From Hibiscus mutabilis (taxonomy: Eukaryota; Streptophyta; Magnoliopsida; Malvales; Malvaceae), in assembly GCA_019671005.1 (NCBI GenBank), contig CM033745.1, positions 21,442,921-21,506,920 on the forward strand: a stretch of 64,000 bases of DNA. Direction: 5' to 3'. The notes beneath the pieces were generated by a model. The model was not told the DNA's origin. It worked only from the letters and a program-made list of their open reading frames with translations, and did not search any database. This document shows positions 45,951 through 57,835 of this stretch, one piece after another; position 1 is the first letter of the stretch; each line of letters starts with the position of its first letter. Made by a program: the position numbers and the translations under genes.

Positions 45951-46534
45951 AGAAAATAAAGCAAAAAAAACTAAAGAGTTGCAAGGTGAAAAGTAGGAAT
46001 AGGTTTCTTGGAAGTTAAGGGTGATGGGTTATATAGAAAAGATAGGTAGTAAATATGGTGGGTAAGATTAATTTGGAAAGAAAGAAAACAAGGGTTTTGA
46101 TTGGGGGAAGGGGACGGCTAGGGGATTTGAGGAAGGGGAAGGGGTTGGCAGGCTATGTAGGGTTTATTTAGGGTAAATTGGAGGCTTAATATAAGCCTTA
46201 GATTTAGCCCATTAGTTTCCTTGTTGAAGAAGCTTCCTTCTTGAATCAAATTCCTCTTTATCTTGAATTATTTTCCTACAATTCAAAAATAAAATAAGGA
46301 TTAAAATTAAAGATAAACTAATAAAAGAGAATAAATAAAGATGTGCAAAGAAATTTTTAAACTTAAAATTTAAAAACAATTAGATAAATATGAAAGAAAG
46401 ATGTAGTCTTAATCTTAAAGAAAATAAATAAATTTATCCTAAAAGGAAAAATAACTGAAATTAATAAATAAAAATAAAAACTAAATAGTTCAAAAAAATA
46501 AAAATAAAAATAAAATATCGAAAGAAGAGCATAC

Positions 46535-47800
46535 TCATCCATCTCCTAAGGTGACCACTTCTTTGTTACGTTCCACATGGGCACCGTTGTAGTGCTTCAA
46601 TCTTTGTCCGTTAACTTCAAATTCATGTTCGTCAGTGATGGACTTGATTATCACGGCACCATGGGAGAACGGTTTGACAACTTCGAATGGTCCCGACCAT
46701 CTGGATTTTAGTTTTCTCGGGAAAAGTTTCAGCCGAGAATTGAATAAGAGAACTAGTTGCCCTGGCATGAATTGTCGCGGCAATAGTTTCTTGTCATGCC
46801 ATTTCTTTGTTTTCTCTTTGTAGATTCGTGCATTGTTATAGGCGAGTGCGCGGAATTCTTCTATCTTGTTGAGGTCCAACAAATGCTTTTGCCCGACATT
46901 TTCCCAATCATATTCACGCTCTTGATTGCCCAATATGCCTTGTGTTCGATTTCCACTGGTAGATGACATGTTTTGCCATAGACAAGTTGGAAGGGAGACA
47001 TACCTAAGGGTGTTTTGAATGCAGTGCGATATGCCCAAAGTGCATCATCTAGTTTTACTGACCAATCCTTCCTAGAGGGATTTACAACTTTCTCGAGCAT
47101 ACCCTTCAATTCTCGGTTGGAAATTTCTGCTTGCCCATTGGTTTATGGGTGATATGCCGTGGCAATTTTGTATGACACGCCGAAGCGTTGCAACATCTTG
47201 GCAATAAGTCTGTTGTCAAAGTGCTTACCTTCATCACTGATAATTTCTCTCGGCATCCCAAACCATGTAAATATATTTTTCTGCAAGAATCGTTGCACGG
47301 TCTTGGAATCATTGGTGGTAACTGCAGCTGCCTCAACCCATTTAGACACGTAGTCGACAACAAGTAGAATGTAGAGGTTGTCGAATGAGGATGGGAAAGG
47401 TCCCATAAAATCGATCCCCCATACATCAAACAATTCCACCTCGATGATGCTTGGAAGCGACATCTCATGTCGTCTAGAGATATTGCCCGTCCTCTGGAAA
47501 CGATCACATTGCTTGTAAAACTCTTGGGCATCTTTGTACAGTGTTGGCTAATACAAATCGGATTGTAAAACTTTGGCCGCGGTACGTGTTCCTCTAAAAT
47601 ATCCTCCATAGGGTGAAGGATGGCATTGCCGGAGTACATTCTGCTGCTCCTCTTCAGGGACACATCGGCGTATAACCTGATCTGCACATTGTTTAAACAA
47701 AAGAGGCTCATCCCAAAAGTAATGCTTAGCATCATGGCGGAACCGCTTCTTCCCTTGGTAAGTAAGGCCATAAGGTAAAATACCACAAACAAGGAAATTA
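46535..47800 (-). pseudogene. Athila-2 integrase
   Basis: It joins element DNA to the target. The zinc head begins at CVPEEEQQNVLRQCHPSPYG (about 47660). The catalytic core at 47463-47143 shows VWGIDFMGPFPSSFDNLYIL, VDYVSKWVEAAAV and MPREIISDEGKHFDNRL. A stop follows AYHP, then the Glu-bearing NGQAE segment, RKDWSVKLDDALWAYRTAFK and GMSPFQLVYGKTCHLPVEIE. The C-terminal module at 46790-46540 has MPGQLVLLFNSRLKLFPRKL and KSRWSGPFEVV. The D, D, E triad is readable, but a frameshift near 46920 and a stop near 47145 break it. Confidence 0.88.
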
Positions 47801-49332
47801 ACTAAATTTGCGTACCAGGGTATTGTTGAGGCTTGTGTTGTCGTGGAAACTGCTTCCATGGTTGTCGAGGAGTGCGCGTCTAGAGTTTCCGTGGCATGCG
47901 CGTCAAGGGTTGTCGAGGCATGCGCGTCAGTGGTTGTCGAGGCATACGCGTCTAGAGTTGCCGAGGTGTCGAAGGTTGTCGATGCGTCGAGGGTTTCCGA
48001 GGCATGCGCGTCAGGGGTTGCCGAGGTGTCAAGGGTTGTCGCGGCGTGTGCATCGATGGTTGCTGAGACAACTAACAGTTGCTCATCCGAGAATGCATCG
48101 CATATCTCTAAATCCGCGTCCTCCTCCCTATTATGTTCTAAGCGTGATAAGTGATCGGCCACTTGATTTTCTGTTCCTTTCTTGTCCTTAATTTCAATGT
48201 CAAACTCTTGTAAAAGCAATATCCAACGAATCAAACAAGGTTTGGCATCCTTTTTAGAAAATAGATACTTAATAGCCGAATGGTCCATATGAACAATTAC
48301 CTTTGTACCAATCAAATAGGATCGGAACTTGTCAAATGCGAAAACTACGGCTAGTAACTCTTTCTCCGTTGTTGTGTAATTCACTTGAGCACTATTAAGA
48401 GTTTTACTAGCGTAGTATATCACATGAAAGGTCTTATCTGTGCATTGGCCTAGGACTGCTCCTATCGCAAAATCACTTGCATCACACATGAGCTCAAAAG
48501 GTAGCGTCCAATCTGGTGGAACGACAATGGGTGCCGAGGTAAGCTTTTCTTTTAGGGTTTCGAATGCTTGGGTGAAAGAATCATCAAAATTGAAGGCTTT
48601 ATCCTGTTCAAGCAAATTGCACAAGGGTTTGGTAATCTTAGAAAAATTATGAATGAACCGCTTGTAAAAACCTGTATGTCCAAGAAAGCTTCAGATTCCT
48701 TTAACCGAACTTGGTGGGGGTAATCTCTCGATCACGTCCACCTTGGCTTTTTCTACTTCAATTCCCTTGGATGAAATCTTGTGGCCGAGCACTATTTCTT
48801 CATCTACCATAAAATGACACTTCTCCCAATTAAGGACTAAATCAGTTTCTTCACATCTTGCCAACACCTTCTCTAAATTGCCGAGACAACTGTCAAAGTC
48901 ATTACCAAAAACGAAAAAATCATCCATGAAGATCTCAAGGAAGTCTTCGACCATGTCTGAAAAGAATGACATCATGCATCTTTGGAAGGTTGTCGGGGCA
49001 TTACATAATCCGAACGGCATCCTTCGAAAAGCATAAGTACCGTATGGGTATGTGAAGGTTGTCTTTTCTTGATCTTCTAGTTCTATGGCAATTTGATTGT
49101 AACTTGAATATCCATCAAGAAAACAATAAAAGGGTTTACCTGCAAGACGGTCAAGCATTTGATCAATAAAGGGTAATGGGAAGTGATCTTTCCTAGTGGC
49201 TTTGTTTAGCTTTCGATAATCCATACAAACCCTCCAACCGGTCATAGTCCTGGTTGGAATGAGTTCACTGTTTTCATTACTTAGAACCGTTATACCTCTT
49301 TTTTTGGTACACATTGTACCAGACTTACCCAT
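47801..49332 (-). pseudogene. Athila-2 reverse transcriptase and RNase H
   Basis: RT is at 49332-48691: CMDYRKLNKATRKDHFPLPF, FLDGYSSYNQI, MPFGLCNAPTTFQRCM and the active site EIFMDDFFVFG, all intact. RNase H is at 48624-48120: LMCDASDFAIGAVLGQ, YTTTEKELLAVVFAFDKFRS, HMDHSAIKYLFSKKDAKP and TENQVADHLSRLE. One break lies between RT and RNase H (about 48690-48625). The RNase H to integrase linker (about 48080-47820) encodes a degenerate repeat of TLDAHAST-like units. Confidence 0.9.
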
Positions 49333-49895
49333 GTACTATCAGAGATATGGTATATGATATCGGCGTCAAGCCACTTGATGATTTCTTTCATTACAACCTC
49401 TTTCATGGCATGATTCAGTCCCCTCTAGGCCTCAATCGAAGGTTTGTGATCATCTTCCAACAAAATCTTGTGCATGCACACTACCGGGCTAATTCCCTTT
49501 AAGTCGACAATTGTCCTCCCTATTGCCTTCTTATGTAGCATCAACATTTTGATCAGCTTCTTTTCCTGCTCAGGGTGTAACTTAGAGGAAATAATTACAG
49601 GCAATGTATTATCGGTTCCCAAGTAAGCATATTTTAGTTACCCTGGCAACTGTTTCAACTCAAGAATCGGTGGTTGTTCAATGGAGGGCTTTTTGAGTTT
49701 ACCTTCCTTACCTGAGTAATCCAGTGGTTCAAAGTATGTACCTAGTCAATTGACTAACCAATTTGCCTCTTCTTGTTGTTCCTCATCGATCGGTTCTTCA
49801 TAATCCTCAGGTTCCTCTTGATCGGCAATGTAGTTACCGAGGCAACTAAATTCCTCGTTGAAGTTAAACTCTGTCGTGGCATGAAGAAGTTGGCA

Positions 49896-50536
49896 TTATT
49901 CCGGATCATCGACATGCCTTGATGTTTGGAACACATTTAGTTTAACTTGCTGGTCATTCACCCTCATTGTGAGTTCTCCCTTTTCAACATCGATCAAGGT
50001 TCTCCCTGTTGCTAGGAATGGTCTCCCAAGAATGATAGGTGCATGTTCATCTGCTTCACAATCCAAAACAATAAAGTCAACGGGAAAAATAAATTTATCA
50101 ACTTTTACCAGTATGTCTTCGATTTTTCCCTCTGGATGCACATAGGACTGTCGGCTAGCTGTAGCATAACTGTTGTAGGTCTTGCCTTCCTGATTCCAAG
50201 TTTCTGGAAAACCGATTTAGGCATCAAGTTTATGCTAGCTCCAAGGTCACATAATGCTTTCCCGGCATAGTGGTTTCCAATGGAACAGGGTATTGTGAAA
50301 CTTCCGGGATCCTTTAACTTGGGGGGCATGCGATTGTGCAACATGGCCATGCATCCCTCTATTGCGGCGACTGTTTCAAACTCTCCTAGCCTTGTTCTCT
50401 TGGACATAATGTCTTTAAGAAACTTCGCATAGTTCAGAATTTGTTCAATTGCCTCAACCAACGGCAAGTTGATGTGGACTTGCTTTAGGATATCAAGAAA
50501 CTTCTTGAATTGATATTCTTGCTTTTGTCGCTTCAA
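49896..50536 (-). pseudogene. Athila-2 protease
   Basis: The frame at 50536-50105 includes the gag tail (FLKDIMSKRTRLGEFETVAA) and the active site KALCDLGASINLMPKSVFQK. After a one-base shift near 50140 the rest continues to 49896 with PIILGRPFLATGRTLIDVEK. DLGAS is intact. Positions 49895-49333 hold a poorly preserved protease-RT linker (LHPEQEKKLIKMLMLHKKAI at about 49570). Confidence 0.86.
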
Positions 50537-50569
50537 CCTTTGTGGGAATGGTGGTGGAAGTCAGATATC

Positions 50570-52295
50570 TTAGATCTTTTCATTGGTTTGAAACCTGATT
50601 GATGGCATTGTCGGGGCAACTAGAGTTGTCGAGGCATCGTCAACTGGGGTTGTCGTGGCGTGCCTATCGTTGGTTGCCGAGGCATGCTTATCGCTGGTTG
50701 CCGCGGCATTTCCTGGTTCAGCATCTGAGGCTTTGCCACTGAGTTCATCTTGTTCTTTTTGTGGAGTTTTTTTTGATGAGCGAGCTTGAGCCTCTTTAAG
50801 TTGTTGGCCACTTCTAGTGGTGATCGCCTTACATTGCTCATGGCCAGTTCCTCTTACGACTTCAGTATCGCTAGGTAAACCTCCTTGCGGTCTAGTATTC
50901 AGGTTTTGAGCAAATTGTCTGACTTGATTTTCCAATGATTTGATTGCCACCTCTTGGTTTTGCAATCTCATCTCGGTCCTGTTAATAAAAGCATCAATTC
51001 TTTTTATGAAGTTACTATTCTCAGCCATATAAGATTCAGTTTTCAACATAAAAGCATTGAGAGAATTTTCCAAAGAACTAGATGTTGTCGGTTGTTGCTG
51101 CGGCAACTGTTACCGTGGCATATTCTGCTGGAATCTCGATGCTTGTGCAGTCTGATTGTTTTGGTTTAGAGCATTGTTGGGATTACTCCATGAAAAATTT
51201 GGGTGCTTCTTCCAAGCTAGATTATATGTGTTGGACATCACATTGTTGTTCCGGTTGTAATTCCCCACATAAAAGCTGGATTCCGAATTCTGCATAAATT
51301 TAGAAGAATCATGGTTACCACCACATAACTCACAAAAGGAATCCATTACCTTGACCTCCTATGTGATGTTTGGTTTCTGCATGTTCTGGACCATCTTGGT
51401 TAGAGTAGCCAATTGTGCCGAAATTGAGTCTGATGATCCCAGTTCATGTATTGTGGCTTGGCGTCTAACTCCTCACCTTCTAGCATATGGGAATTGATAA
51501 TCATTCTTGGCAAGCCTATTTAGAATTTGCATTACTTCCTCCGGCGACTTATCTAGGAGTATGTCATTTTTCGAGGCATCTAGTATCATCCTTGTTGGTG
51601 TATTCACAGCGTTGTAAAACATTGTTACTTGTGTCCACACTGGGAATCCGGGTAGGGGCATTTGTGTAGAAGTTCTCTATATCGCTCCCAAGCCTCATGC
51701 ATGGATTCATCATCTGTCTGCCGAAAAAAGTAATTTCGTTACGAAGCTTATCAGTCAAATTTGTAGGATTAAATTGAGCAAGAAAATCACGACAAAGATC
51801 GGTCCAAGATCCTATTGATCCGGCAGGAATACTATTCAACCATGCTTTCGCCCTATCCCTCAGTGAATAAGGGAATAATCTTAGTCGTAAAACATCAGGG
51901 TTGACTCCTTGTATTTTGAATGAATTGCAAATCTCGAGGAAATATTTAAGATGTTGTCGTGCATCTTCAGTTGCTGAGCCGCCAAATTGACCAATTGTGT
52001 TGATCATATTGAACATCACCGGTTTCAACTCAAAGTGGTCGGCTTCAATTTCAGGTGTGACAACTCCTAGATTGAGTCCATCAAGATCTTCTTCAAGATA
52101 GTCTCGAATAGTTATGTTTCGTTCAAGAATCACTCCTCCTCCTACTGGAAAATCCTGATTCATATTGCCGTCTTGATTAGCCATTGCTACTCTTAAAATT
52201 TGTCTGAGTCTTTGCAAGGTTCGTTCGATTTCTGGATCAAAGGGATATTCTGGTGTAATCGGTCTTGCCCTGGTCATATACCAATGCAAAACCAA
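50570..52295 (-). pseudogene. Athila-2 gag
   Basis: Capsid and nucleocapsid. The N-terminal part at 52277-51690 has MTRARPITPEYPFDPEIERT, FELKPVMFNMINTIGQFGGS and LRLFPYSLRDRAKAWLNSIP, the Athila gag core. A frameshift near 51690 follows; the middle is recoverable in other frames (51661-51473). A zinc-knuckle-like CELCGGNHDSSKF near 51335 has lost its last Cys. The C-terminal part (51106-50570) is Gln/Asn-rich and contains degenerate repeats derived from the GTTGCC..GGCAAC DNA motif. Confidence 0.85.
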
Positions 52296-52373
52296 AGTTT
52301 GTTAGCCCTTCGAATCTTAGACAAGAAAATAAAAAAGTGCAAGAAAATAAAAAACAAAGTTGCTATTGCCAAT

Positions 52374-52391
52374 CCCTCGGCAACGGCGCCA
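52374..52391 (-). promoter_or_regulatory. Athila-2 primer-binding site (tRNA-Asp type)
   Basis: The minus strand reads TGGCGCCGTTGCCGAGGG a few bases after the 5' LTR end. It matches the 3' end of plant tRNA-Asp, the standard Athila primer. The core GTTGCCGAGG is shared with the motif scattered through the element. Confidence 0.92.
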
Positions 52392-52397
52392 AAAACT

Positions 52398-53899
52398 TGT
52401 TGCGCGTAATAAGTGCTCCGTAATTGTGCAAGTGTACACGTCGCAGTTATAGTATAAAAGATATCGTCTCCACAGGGATTGGTGCCACTTCAAGAATTCA
52501 ATCTCTTGCACTGTAAAAAGTAAAAACACAAGTAGGTGATTGTAGGAGTTTTAACTAACAACTAAACTAGAAAGCAATAAAGTAAAAGAAGATGTAATCA
52601 AATGAGAGAGAATAGGGTGTGATAGCCGATTGGATCGTCATGGTAAAAGAGTGCAAGGGCAACTCAGTTGCCGTGGCAACTTGCGCAGCGGGGTTGCCTT
52701 GGCAACTAATAGACGGTTACCTGGGCAACTAGCTGGGTAACTAATTGGGCGGCTAGGCAGCAACTTCAAGGTTCGGCGGAGCGTTGTTCAATGGTTTCTT
52801 CTTATCCCTAAGTCGAAACTCTAGCTAATTGTGCATGCCTTGACAATACATCCCTGCGTGAATCAAGGGTGAACAACAACCAATATTGCGCTCCTCTTAG
52901 CCGTTGAAATCCTTAAATTATTCCTAAGCCGGATTAATCTTCACCATCAATAGATTGAATAAATACCATACTCATTCGTTTCTTGAATCTAACTCTCCCG
53001 ATATTAGATAAATAGATGAGGTTACGAGATCCTCTCCCAATTCACTCGCAAACAAGAATAAAAACTAAGAATGAGTAAACCTTAAACTGAAAGTGCAAAC
53101 TCTTATTACCTAAACAAAATCCAATTGTTTCTCACAACCACAAAACACAATAACCTTAGCCAAATAGATTTAGTTCATGGCTAGGTTCCAAAGAAACACA
53201 AAACAAAGAATTCCTAACATAAACCTAATTGAACAAGAAAGAAAAATATGAAGAATGGTTGAAGCCTTTGTCGAAATATCTCCCTCCTTCTCTTGTCAAA
53301 ATCTCCCCCTTTTGCTCTCCCTTGGAGTTGACGGCATGGTCCTCAATTTATAGGGCTAGGTCAAAGTCTTTTTTGAAGAGGAAGTTAAGTTGGAATTAAA
53401 TACTTTTAAAGAATATAATTCTTTATTATATTTAAATCCCTCCTAGATCTTCTCCTATCTTCTTGGGATTTAATTTCTCTTTAACCTCTTCATGGAAATC
53501 AAACTCCTTTGGGATTTAACTTTGCTCCACCTCATCTTGGGTTTATCTAGTCATCAACTTTGACTGTCATATCATCTTATCCCTTATCGACAATTGCCCT
53601 GGCAACTAGCTCGGCATCTCCTTCATGCATTTCCTTGGCAACTAGCTCGGCATCTCCTTCATGCATTGCCCTGGCAATTGGTTCCAACCTTGCTTTGGCA
53701 AGTGATTCTGCACACACACAAAAACACACCAAAGCAGTATCTTTTTCCACAAAATTAAGCAAAATATGAAATCAAGCTTGTCCACCAAGGAAACAATACA
53801 AACATGCATAATGGCTAATAATGCAACTAATATGAGCCTAAGTCTAGCAATAATATGAATAAAAAGGGTGAATAAAATAGTACGTTTAGACACTTAACA
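52398..53899 (-). repeat. Athila-2 5' LTR
   Basis: About 1502 bp, nearly identical to 42047-43569. It carries the same GTTGCC..GGCAAC cluster at about 52665-52760 and the tandem repeat at 53594-53690. Confidence 0.93.
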
Positions 53900-53904
53900 C
53901 TGCA

Positions 53905-54647
53905 ATTTATCCTTCTTTATTTATGTGAAACAGTGTTCGGTACAAAACATCTTAAAATATATTTTTACAGCATGTTAAGGTGGGGAGATACAATTTACCT
54001 CAAATATTCAAACAACTCGTTGAGATCAACTCGTACAAAACCTCAATGCTGATCTTGCTATCGAAGGAAGTGTAGAAATAAGTTCTAGAATAGAAGACCG
54101 TTGCCGAAAACCTTGCCATGTTTTGAAGGTTTTTTTACTATTTATGACTATTTGCAAATCAAATCAGCAAACTACAGCAAGTAGTGCATGGAATGGACGT
54201 TGCTTCTTATAAAACCGAAGACTAGTAATGATGGACCTCGCTTTTTACAAAAAACGAGGTCCATTGATGTGACTGCTACGTCAGGAATCACAAGGGAACT
54301 CGCTTTCTACAGAAAGCAAGATTTTTGGACAGTTAGTAATGCTGACACAGTGTGTCTGACATGTCTGCAAAAGCAAAATTCTTTCAGATTTTTTGAGCGA
54401 AGAGTGTTGGTCCTTCATACCTCTTATAAATGGCCAAATAGACGAATAGTATTTGCTACCCACTTACCAGCAGCTCATAGAAGCCGTGGACAGCAAAATT
54501 CTTTCGAATTTTCTGTCGTTTTCAGATAAGTGTTTCAATTGTAAGTTTTGCCACGATTTTTGCATTGCTTGTGTTGTATAGTTTTACTAAATTGCTTGGT
54601 GCTAATGTCTGTTCATGTTACATGTGGATCTTTTATTTGCTGGGAAA
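53905..54647. promoter_or_regulatory. MULE region upstream of the transposase, with hairpin motifs
   Basis: Noncoding DNA of the MULE to the right of the Athila insertion. Two motifs of the TIR type occur at 54235-54265 (GACCTCGCTTTTTACAAAAA then ACGAGGTCC) and 54297-54320 (GAACTCGCTTTCTACAGAAA). This is the second internal cluster placed just upstream of a MULE gene. Confidence 0.55.
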
Positions 54648-57600
54648 ATGTCGAGATGAGGAAGTGTTGATGTTCTAGTATACCACGATGGCGAGATAAA
54701 TGATGATGCCTCACTCGACGTCATTTTCCAGTCCGCAAATACTGTAAGAATAACGATTCTGAGGAGATTATCGTATAATAAGTTGATTAAGGAAGTGGAG
54801 AATAGTGTCCCGCATGGCTGTGGGAAAACTAGACACGTTGAAGTATCGTCTGCCGATCTCTTTAGAACCGTTAACCTACTCAGTATGACGCATTGGGGAC
54901 AACAGTGATGTGGAGTTGATGGGGGCTACCCATTTGGACTTTTCATTAGGAGGGCCCTTCGAGTTGTATGCATCGTTTTTTTATTCTGATGATGGCATCG
55001 AAATCCCAAGCTAGAGCCGGGCAAATTTCGACTTCGACCCTAATGCCAATGTTGATAGCCTGACGGTCAGTTTATGAAATGATTTCAACCTATTAACTAC
55101 ATACAGTCCACGCAACAAGTTTGGTGCATTGTCGTCTTCTGTGCTAAGACATTCGTGCGTAGCTAGTTTTGGCTTTGACTTGAACCAGCCCCCGAACGAT
55201 AAATTCGATGCTCCATCCTCTCCAATGCGAAGACATGCAACGTACAATCCGTATAGTATGGGGGAGGAAGCGTCATCATCCCACAACTACATGAGGTTGT
55301 CCGACCATGAAGCGTTCAACCCCTTCGATGATTTCTCATATTGACGATACTCAACGTATGTCCCTAGTACGAAGTATGCTCAACCATCTATGGGGAGGCA
55401 TTCTTGTGTTGGTGTGCTCGATTTTGATCATGGTAATATGGTTCGTGAGTGGTCTCGTGATCGACCACCAGTCTGCTCGCCTAAAAGGGTGGCAAACGAT
55501 AACACAGAATTATACTGGTTTGAGGGGATATTTCTGATGAAGAACCGGTTAGGGAAGCTGGACCTGATGACGACGAGCTAGAGCTCTTCTATGAAGAACC
55601 AGCATACGTGAACATTCTAGTAGGATCATTTGAAGATTTAGAAGGCAACAAAGAACACTCGGCAGAAAGCAACATTCCAGTATCGGCCACGCATATTTCT
55701 TATTACCAGCCACCATCCCGCTTCACAATGGTTGATATGGATGCCTTAAACATTCTGAATTTTCATAATTCCCAACAATTGACGGTTACAACCACCATGC
55801 TGATGGTGAACTGGCCATTGGGATGACATTCTTAACAAAAGAACTGGTCGTGGCCACTATTAAGCACTACAACATTGGCCAGGAAGTTACGTCGACTGTG
55901 AAGAAAACCCAACCCAATTTCTACATTGTAGAGTGCGCCCACAAGAAATAGGGATGTAAGTGGAGGGTTCGTGTATCATCCTTGAAGAAGTTGAGCGGGC
56001 TGTGGAGAATCACGAAATTGGATGAGCCTTATACATGCACCGTGAGTAGCCTAAGTCAGGATCACAAGAACTTGGATGTGCACGTCCTATGCGATACCTT
56101 CATGGCACTGGTCAAAACAAATCCTCGTATGACAGTTGCCACTTGTATCACTACAGCTAAAACGCAGTACGACTATATTCCTGATTACCATAAAGCATGG
56201 TATGCAAGGTGGCAGGTCGTAGAAAAACTGTTTGGCCAATGGGAGGAATCTTACAACGAGTTATACCCGTGGCTAAAACTGATGTAGAAACATATACCTG
56301 GAACGGATGTGAAACTTGAGACGGCTCCGGCATACAAAAATAATCGTGTCGTACCAGGTGTTTGTCAATTCTACCGGCTATTTTGGACATTTTCGCAGTG
56401 CATGAATGCATTCATGCACTGCAAGCCTATGGTTCAGATCGACGGTACTTGGTTGTATGGGAAATATACACAGGTCTTACTTCTAGAGGTTGTACAAGAC
56501 GACAATCAGAAAACCGTTCTTGTAGCCTTCGCAATAGTCCAGAAGGAGGATCTCGAGTCTTGGGAGTTCTTCCTTAAGAACCTACGGAGACATGTTTTTT
56601 CTCATATAATGCGAGCAAGGGATGATGGGATATGTGTTATTTTCGACAGAGGCACAACGATCAAGTACGCAATAAAATGTTTGGGCCGGTCTTGGCAGCC
56701 TTCCCATATTTACCACCATTACTATCAGCTTACGATATATTACGGCCAACTACTTACAACAGTACAAGAACCAAGATGAATGTGCCCTGGTGCTTTGAAT
56801 GGGTATGACTTTTAGGTCCTCTACGTTTACGATATCTTTGCATGTATTGTTCGCCCCTAACTACTCAATTGTCCTTCCCTAGGCAACTCGCATTACGTAC
56901 ATGAGGTAGACCAGATGTTCGCAGAATTGAGAGCCAAGAATAAAGATGGCGTAGCTACCTTGCCAAAATCCCGAGGGAAAAATAGCTTTGATTATATGAT
57001 GGGGGTAAACGATATGGTCACATGACAACGAACTTGGTTGAGGTGGTCAACTCAGCACTCAAGGGAGTGCGGCATTTGCCTATCACTTCCATTGTCAAAG
57101 CGACCTACTATCATTTGGCTACCCTATTTGCAACCCTGGGAATGCAAGCAACTGAGTACATGGCAGGTGGCCACAAAGTCCACCCAGACCTCCTTCAACA
57201 ATTGTAAACTTATGTGCGCCATTCAAATGCGATGACTACAACTCTTTTCTCGAGAGGGCCATTCGTTCTCTATTTCAGAATTTTGAGGCCGTTGGAAGGC
57301 ATACAACACAACGCGTACGTGGTAGATCTAAGGCACAGAACCTGCGAGTGCAAAGTCTTCCAAACATTCAAATACCCGTGCGCGCACGCCATTGCTGCTT
57401 GTTCTTCCCAACGGATTCACTAAATGAGAGTGCTTGATCCGGTATACTTACTGGAAATGGTATTCAAGGTTTACAAAAAAGAGTTTCATCTCATTAGAAA
57501 TGAAATTGATCTGTATGCCGTTGACGCTGAACCGACCTATGCCCAGATCATGCACTACTACAAAATAAGAGACATCCACGATCGACACATATTTATTGTG

Positions 57601-57723
57601 CAAAAGATGTGGTCGAACATAAAGAAGGAACTGGACAAAAGAAACTTTGCACTACATATAGATATCCCGGACACACGAGTAACAAATGTCCTAAATGCTC
57701 GGGCCCTCGTATCGACTAAGTGA
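54648..57723 (+). pseudogene. MULE transposase (MURA-like)
   Basis: It cuts and joins the MULE ends. The probable start at 54648 is followed by a stop at codon 4. The N-terminal PB1-like domain has VDVLVYHDGEIN and ILRRLSYNKLIKEVE. A low-complexity segment runs 55100-55830. The DNA-binding and MuDR-like region is at 55850-56290 (GMTFLTKELVVATIKHYNIG, MTVATCITTAKTQYDYIPDY). The catalytic domain at 56309-56780 has the first Asp in PMVQIDGTWLYGKY and the second in ICVIFDRGTTIKYAI. A frameshift near 56725 follows, then a degraded stretch. The SWIM zinc finger is at 57214-57423 (CECKVFQTFKYPCAHAIAAC), then the C-terminus to 57723. Several stops and frameshifts make it inactive. Confidence 0.88.
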
Positions 57724-57835
57724 TTGTAATTTCTTATTGTATTACTGTTGATTGTAAATAAACCGCGTCCCTCAAGTTTTTTTCCAAACTTCTCATTGCC
57801 TATCAAGCCATTTTATATTTTGTCCATTCACAAAA

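Larger units (their letters stand above)
42047..53899 (-). mobile_element. Athila-2: full-length Athila retrotransposon with ORF3
   Basis: LTRs at 42047-43569 and 52398-53899 start TGTTGCGCG and end TTAACA. The flanks are TTGCA (42042-42046) and CTGCA (53900-53904), a 5-bp duplication with one mismatch. Minus-strand order: PBS, gag, protease, RT, RNase H, integrase, ORF3, PPT. The tRNA-Asp PBS and the gag and integrase types are diagnostic of Athila. It is inserted in the MULE between the small ORF and the transposase. Frames are broken in several places, but less decayed than Athila-1. Length is 11.85 kb. Confidence 0.92.
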
